Positions 5,426 to 9,275 of a stretch of 9,275 bases of DNA are shown here, piece after piece; the stretch's first letter is position 1, and every line of letters begins with the position of its first letter. Source of the DNA: Schleiferiaceae bacterium (GTDB taxonomy: Bacteria > Bacteroidota > Bacteroidia > Flavobacteriales > Schleiferiaceae); the NCBI GenBank assembly GCA_023260615.1, contig JALQUY010000067.1:1-9275 (forward strand), written 5' to 3'. The translations under genes and the position numbers were made by a program. The notes under the pieces were generated by a model, which saw only the letters and a list, made by a program, of their open reading frames with translations, was not told where the DNA came from and did no database searches.

Positions 5426-7327
5426 TTAGCGCACGATGGTCACTGGACCGCCATAGCGGAGTTCTTTGCCACAATGGAGTAAGATGTAGTAGGTACCCGG
5501 AGGTAAGGGGTTGCCATTGGCATTGGTGCCGCCCCAGGTGTCGTCGTAGTTGTCCTGCTGGTAAACCTGGCCGCCCCAACGGTTGAGAACGCGCAGCGTA
5601 CACTGGTCGCCAAAGGTGACTTCGGAGAGGTCTAAGACATCGTTCATGCCATCGCCGTTGGGGGTCATGGCATTCTGAACGTTGGAAAGGTCGGGGTCCG
5701 TTTGGTCTGGTAAGTAGTACACAAAGACCGTATCGATGCCCTGACAACCGACCGAATTGGTCACAATCGCATAGAAGGTGGTCGAATCCTGGTACGTCCA
5801 AGCCTGTGGGTCTTGCTGGCGATAGTTGTTGAAATACACGGGCTTATCCGCAAACCAGCGGTAGGCCGCTCCAGCCGTCACATTGAGGTATGCCGTATCG
5901 CCGCGTGCGATCGCCGTGTCGTTACCCGCAAATACAGGGAGGGACCACTGCACCACATCAATGGTATCGTAGGTCGTGTCGGGACAGGTCTTTGAATAGA
6001 CAATGAGCTGTACCGGATACTTGCCAGGCTGGGACCAGCTCACGTGCTGTACCGTGTCGCCTGTGGCTCCATATACGTTAGCTAAATTGCCAAAGTCCCA
6101 CGAGAAGGTTGCATCGTGTGGCGTCGTGCCGCTGGCATAGAAGGTCAAATCCTGCGCCTCAAAGCAGCTTTGGCCATCGTACTGAATGACGTAGTCTGGC
6201 GCATCGTAGATATGGAAGCTCTCGTAAACCGTATCCGTACAAACCAGACCGGGGTTAATCACCAGCATCACCGTGTAGGCACCCGTGTCCGGATAGGTCC
6301 AGGAAGGAGAAGGGGAAGAACTGGTGTCTTGAGTCGTGGTAGTATCGCCAAAATCCCAATAGTAGCTGATGGCACCGGATGTTTGTGCCTGAAACGGCAT
6401 CGTACGACCGCCGCAGAGCAGGCTAGGTTTCTCGATTTGGGTCAACATATCGGCCACCACATTGCTCACGCAGTTGGTGATGTTGAACTGGTAGTCGCGA
6501 CGCACGGTGGATTGGTACACCCCGTTGCGGTATTCGCTCACACAAATGCCCACCACAAACTGCCCGGTGGTATTGGCCGAACCCGTGATGTAGCCGGTGT
6601 TGGGATCAATTGTCAAGGCAGGGTTGCCCGGAACGGGAGAGCTGCTAGTTTGAGGTGCGATGAAGGGTATGGCGGTATAGGGAGGTGCCGCAGCTGGATT
6701 GGGAGAGGCATTGCCGCTCGATCCCCCATTGAGAATGTCGCAGAATTCGTAGTAGAGCGAATCCCCATCCGCATCCGTTGCCGAGGCATTGATGTTTTGG
6801 AGGTCGTTCAAGCACAGAACGATAGGCGGAACCGTGGTGAATTCTGGGGAGCTATTGCAGTTGTCCAAGGACGGGATCTGCACCGTGTAGGTGTTTCCCT
6901 TGCCACTCGCGGCGATGTTGGAGATGGTCGCATTTCGGCAGCAACGCTGGTAGGAAATGGTGTACCCCCCGACGCGCGCTGGCAAGTTCATCGTGTGAAC
7001 GTAATCCGCATACTCCGTACAGATGTTGGGAGGCGTCGTCAAACATGGGTTGCCTGTACCAGCCGGAACACTGACGGTAGGGCCTTTGTTAACGGTAGGA
7101 TTGTAGAGCTGTGCCCCGGTGTTGTCGAATATGGTGAAGGTTACCGTATTGTCAAACTGGGCACCACCGCTATTGCAATCGCGGTACACGCGCAGCTTGA
7201 TGGTGTAGTTATTACCTCCGTTACACGTGTAGGTAATCTCCCCTCCTACCAGGTGGGCCGCATGAACACTTCCCGCCGAAAGCAGCAAGAAAAGTCCCAG
7301 TATCCACGAAGTAAAGCGTCGTACCAT
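5426..7327 (-). CDS. Secreted PKD-domain protein with type B T9SS sorting domain (gliding motility-associated C-terminal family)
   Basis: A 633-residue exported protein. It opens with a signal peptide (VRRFTSWILGLFLLLSAG, likely cut after VHA at 23), then HLVGGEITYTC, the start of a Cys-rich N-terminal region shared by many Bacteroidota surface proteins. Residues about 160-285 look cadherin- or Ig-like (TDADGDSLYYEF). Two PKD-type domains follow with YYWDFGD (322-328) and FSWDFGN (408-414), then an Ig-like segment (about 463-538). The last 87 residues (547-633) are the CHU_C/gliding motility-associated domain: TPNGDGMNDV, RWGGQVY, WGGTN, PPGTYYILL. This domain marks cargo of the type IX secretion system. 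The exact role (adhesin, surface filament, motility) cannot be told. Its ATG overlaps the PorP/SprF stop by one base (TAATG), so it is the last gene of that operon. Confidence 0.9.
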   Translation of the reverse strand: MVRRFTSWILGLFLLLSAGSVHAAHLVGGEITYTCNGGNNYTIKLRVYRDCNSGGAQFDNTVTFTIFDNTGAQLYNPTVNKGPTVSVPAGTGNPCLTTPPNICTEYADYVHTMNLPARVGGYTISYQRCCRNATISNIAASGKGNTYTVQIPSLDNCNSSPEFTTVPPIVLCLNDLQNINASATDADGDSLYYEFCDILNGGSSGNASPNPAAAPPYTAIPFIAPQTSSSPVPGNPALTIDPNTGYITGSANTTGQFVVGICVSEYRNGVYQSTVRRDYQFNITNCVSNVVADMLTQIEKPSLLCGGRTMPFQAQTSGAISYYWDFGDTTTTQDTSSSPSPSWTYPDTGAYTVMLVINPGLVCTDTVYESFHIYDAPDYVIQYDGQSCFEAQDLTFYASGTTPHDATFSWDFGNLANVYGATGDTVQHVSWSQPGKYPVQLIVYSKTCPDTTYDTIDVVQWSLPVFAGNDTAIARGDTAYLNVTAGAAYRWFADKPVYFNNYRQQDPQAWTYQDSTTFYAIVTNSVGCQGIDTVFVYYLPDQTDPDLSNVQNAMTPNGDGMNDVLDLSEVTFGDQCTLRVLNRWGGQVYQQDNYDDTWGGTNANGNPLPPGTYYILLHCGKELRYGGPVTIVR

Positions 7328-8847
7328 TATTCGACGACTTTAATCCAAAGCTTGCCGCTGTACTGTCCGTTCAAACCAGAGCTCTTGGCGCGATCTGCAT
7401 CTTCGTAGCTGCGGAACTTCAAGAGATACACGTAGTACATGTTATTGCGGTTGTCGCGGAAGACCTTGGCATTGATGCCTTTTTTAGACAGGCTGCTTGC
7501 CATGCGGTCAGCGTTGCCCGCCTCACCGTACACACCCGCCGTCACATAGTATCCAGGAGAACCAGGAGCCACGTTGTTTGCATACTCTTCGTTGCGGTAG
7601 CCTCGGATGTTGCCCGCAGCATTGGGGTCGTTGCCCGTGTTCCACGAACCGCCTTGGCCATTGTCTTGGTTCCAACTGCCGTTTTGGCTTGCATTACCAT
7701 TGGAATTGCCTCCATTTGCGTTACCGCCAGTGTTGCCGCTGCCGCGGAGACCACCATTTTGCGCACCAGCCTCTTGGAGCTGCAATCCTTCCGCCTTGAG
7801 GGCTTCTTTTTGCTTCTCAAGCTCAGCCGCTTGCGCTGCGCCCATCTCTTCTTTGAATTCCTCAAAGCGCTCGTTGAGCAACTTTTCGGTTTCTTGAGCA
7901 GAGCTGCGTTGCTTGTCTTTCAGACGCTTGATTTCGGCCTCCAAACGTTCGTTGCGCTTGTTGTCACCAAACTTGTACGAAAGAATAAATTCATTGGACA
8001 TGCCCAAATAGGACGCATACGTGTTTGTGCTGAACTCATGTGCATAGCCTAAAGAAAGCACGGGGGTCAAGTGCACGCCTACGTTCATGGTAGCCGCGTA
8101 ATTTGAGCGGTACATCGCACCGATGTAGCCGTACTCTTTCATATCGAACATCAATCCGGCATCCACCTGAGGCTTTACAAAGGCCGCAGCGCGTACCGTC
8201 ACCATGGGAGAGAGTACCATTCGGTCCTTTTGCACCTTGATATCGTATTGCGTGCGTGCCACGTAGTGACGAATCAAGTGGTACGCCACAGGGCCGTCGT
8301 AGTTGTTGCTGTACGTAATCGTCGGATTGAGCAATTGTGGAACGCTCAGTCCCAAGTTGAAATCCGCTACGCGCAAATTCAAGCCCAAGGTCATGTCCAA
8401 GGTGCCGTTTTGATTGGCGGGAATCAAGAAGGGGTCGCCCAAATTCTTGACGCGGACCGAAGCCATATCGAACGAGTTGTTCACGTAGCCTGCACCCACA
8501 CCAAAGCTTAACACAGAGGTTTCCGAAAGCTGCGCATGGTAGGCGTAGTTGCCGTAAATACCCGAACGGCTCACAATATCCGTCTTGTCGGTGTACGCAT
8601 AAACGGAGTAGCCAATGCGCTCCTTGTTGAGCGCACCATTGAACACCAAAGCAGAAGTCTCAGGCGCACCTTCCATGCCCTGCCACTGCTGGCGGTGCAT
8701 GGTGGTCAATTCGCTAAAGCCGTCCGCACCTGAAACGGCGGGATTGGTCATTTGAGGGGCGAAAAAATAGTTGGCATACAAGGGAAGCTGCTGAGCCTGA
8801 GCCACAAAAGCTCCCGAGATCAAAGCCAGAACGAGCGTCTTTTTCAT
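7327..8847 (-). CDS. PorP/SprF family outer-membrane protein with C-terminal SPOR-like domain
   Basis: A 506-residue protein. Residues 1-18 are a signal peptide (KKTLVLALISGAFVAQA). Residues 19-293 match the PorP/SprF family linked to T9SS: QQLPLYANYFFAPQMTNPAVSG at the mature N-terminus, HRQQWQGMEGAP (51-62) and alternating beta-strand patterns to FILSYKFGD, so probably a beta-barrel. PorP-type proteins are usually near 300 residues, so the rest is an extension: a charged coiled coil (about 296-360), a Gly/Asn-rich linker with two GSWN copies (about 366-430) and a SPOR-like domain (431-506: YYVTAGVYGEAGNADRMAS, then MYYVYLLKFRSYEDA). SPOR domains bind denuded peptidoglycan glycan strands, so the tail may tie the barrel to the cell wall. 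It begins 9 bases after the upstream CHU_C gene and overlaps the downstream one by one base. The SPOR call rests on pattern and length and is less certain than the PorP call. Confidence 0.88.
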   Translation of the reverse strand: MKKTLVLALISGAFVAQAQQLPLYANYFFAPQMTNPAVSGADGFSELTTMHRQQWQGMEGAPETSALVFNGALNKERIGYSVYAYTDKTDIVSRSGIYGNYAYHAQLSETSVLSFGVGAGYVNNSFDMASVRVKNLGDPFLIPANQNGTLDMTLGLNLRVADFNLGLSVPQLLNPTITYSNNYDGPVAYHLIRHYVARTQYDIKVQKDRMVLSPMVTVRAAAFVKPQVDAGLMFDMKEYGYIGAMYRSNYAATMNVGVHLTPVLSLGYAHEFSTNTYASYLGMSNEFILSYKFGDNKRNERLEAEIKRLKDKQRSSAQETEKLLNERFEEFKEEMGAAQAAELEKQKEALKAEGLQLQEAGAQNGGLRGSGNTGGNANGGNSNGNASQNGSWNQDNGQGGSWNTGNDPNAAGNIRGYRNEEYANNVAPGSPGYYVTAGVYGEAGNADRMASSLSKKGINAKVFRDNRNNMYYVYLLKFRSYEDADRAKSSGLNGQYSGKLWIKVVE

Positions 8848-8856
8848 AACGGACGA

Positions 8857-9275
8857 TTAATTGCGAATTACAGTAATGGCGCCGCGGTAACGGGGTTCCC
8901 CGTTGCAAAGCAGCAAATAGTAGTAGGTTCCATCGGGCAGTGGGTCACCACCTGTATTGGTGCCGCCCCATCCGGAGATGTATCGTGGTTCGTCGTACAC
9001 ACGTGAACCCCAACGGTCCAAGATGACGAGGTCACACGAATCGGCTTGGACCACTTCGGACAAGTCGAATACATCGTTAAAGCCGTCGCCATTGGGGGTG
9101 ATAACGTTCATCACGTTGGTCAAATTAGGCAACAAGGTGGAAGGGTCGAACTGAACGACCATCATGGAGTCAATACCCCAACAGCCCAAGGCACTGCGAA
9201 CCTCCACGAAATACCACGTGGTATCGCTTGTGGGGCGGGTCTGTGCATTTGGATTGTACGGATCGCTGAAGTAGG
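8857..9275 (-). CDS. CHU_C / type B T9SS sorting-domain protein, C-terminal end only
   Basis: The last 138 residues of a gene whose start lies beyond the right edge. The frame is open through 9275, so the GTG at 9205-9207 is an internal Val, not a start. The final 88 residues (8860-9123) form the gliding motility-associated C-terminal domain: TPNGDGFNDVFDLSEV, DRWGSRVYDE, GWGGTNTGGDPLPDGTYYYL and the closing RGAITVIRN. The part before it (WYFVEVRSALGCWGIDSM) looks like the end of an Ig-like domain, as in the 633-residue protein, which has SVGCQGIDTV at the same place. In Bacteroidota such genes are often followed directly by porP/sprF, as here. The product is probably secreted by T9SS; its full length and remaining domains cannot be seen. 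Confidence 0.85.
   Translation of the reverse strand, partial: YFSDPYNPNAQTRPTSDTTWYFVEVRSALGCWGIDSMMVVQFDPSTLLPNLTNVMNVITPNGDGFNDVFDLSEVVQADSCDLVILDRWGSRVYDEPRYISGWGGTNTGGDPLPDGTYYYLLLCNGEPRYRGAITVIRN

Noticed and set aside
6116..7408. Long open frame (430 codons) on the + strand opposite the PKD/CHU_C gene
   Set aside because: The - strand has a signal peptide, PKD domains and a complete CHU_C domain in frame; the + translation is rich in Arg/Val/Gly without any domain pattern.
7558..7752. Gly/Asn-rich stretch in the PorP/SprF gene as a sign of frameshift or assembly error
   Set aside because: The frame continues intact into a well-formed SPOR-like domain, so it is a flexible linker.
9205..9207. 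GTG (- strand) as the start of the right-hand CHU_C gene
   Set aside because: The frame stays open to the window edge with Ig-like sequence before it, and a CHU_C domain alone without a signal peptide would not be exported.

Overview
The window reads as a piece of a Bacteroidota chromosome, most like the Flavobacteriia side of the phylum, with fairly high GC for that group. The evidence is a DUF4290 gene in front of murA, a MurA with the Asp-type active-site loop, a PorP/SprF gene, two proteins ending in the gliding-motility (CHU_C, type B) sorting domain of the type IX secretion system (T9SS), and no Shine-Dalgarno-like motif before any visible start codon. The species cannot be named from the sequence. 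There are no RNA genes, insertion sequences, CRISPR arrays or signs of recent transfer.

Left part (2-3540, + strand): a compact co-directional run. It holds the 3' end of a UvrD/PcrA helicase, a DUF4290 protein overlapping it by 4 bases, murA (GTG start, 12 bases further on) and a secreted TlpA-like thioredoxin 12 bases after murA. The tight spacing suggests one transcript whose promoter lies to the left of the window. The products serve DNA repair, peptidoglycan precursor synthesis and envelope thiol chemistry.

Middle (3541-5404, + strand): a 120-base gap with an organised regulatory region (three 8-bp tandem repeats, a 10-bp inverted repeat and a sigma-54-like -24/-12 element), then grpE and dnaJ 3 bases apart, closed by a strong hairpin terminator that also serves the converging operon. 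GrpE is the nucleotide exchange factor and DnaJ the J-domain partner of DnaK, which is not in the window. This DnaJ keeps only two of the four zinc-binding CxxCxGxG repeats.

Right part (5426-9275, - strand): a three-gene T9SS-related operon read right to left. It has the 3' end of a CHU_C-domain protein, a PorP/SprF outer-membrane protein extended by a coiled coil, a Gly/Asn-rich linker and a SPOR-like domain, and a 633-residue secreted PKD/CHU_C protein. The two CHU_C domains are about 57% identical by hand alignment. A plausible model is that the PorP/SprF protein helps export or anchor one or both flanking proteins, while its SPOR tail contacts peptidoglycan.

The points most worth a second look are the grpE upstream region, the PorP/SprF-SPOR fusion and its two flanking cargo-like genes, the half-missing DnaJ zinc domain, and the Cys-to-Asp change in MurA.
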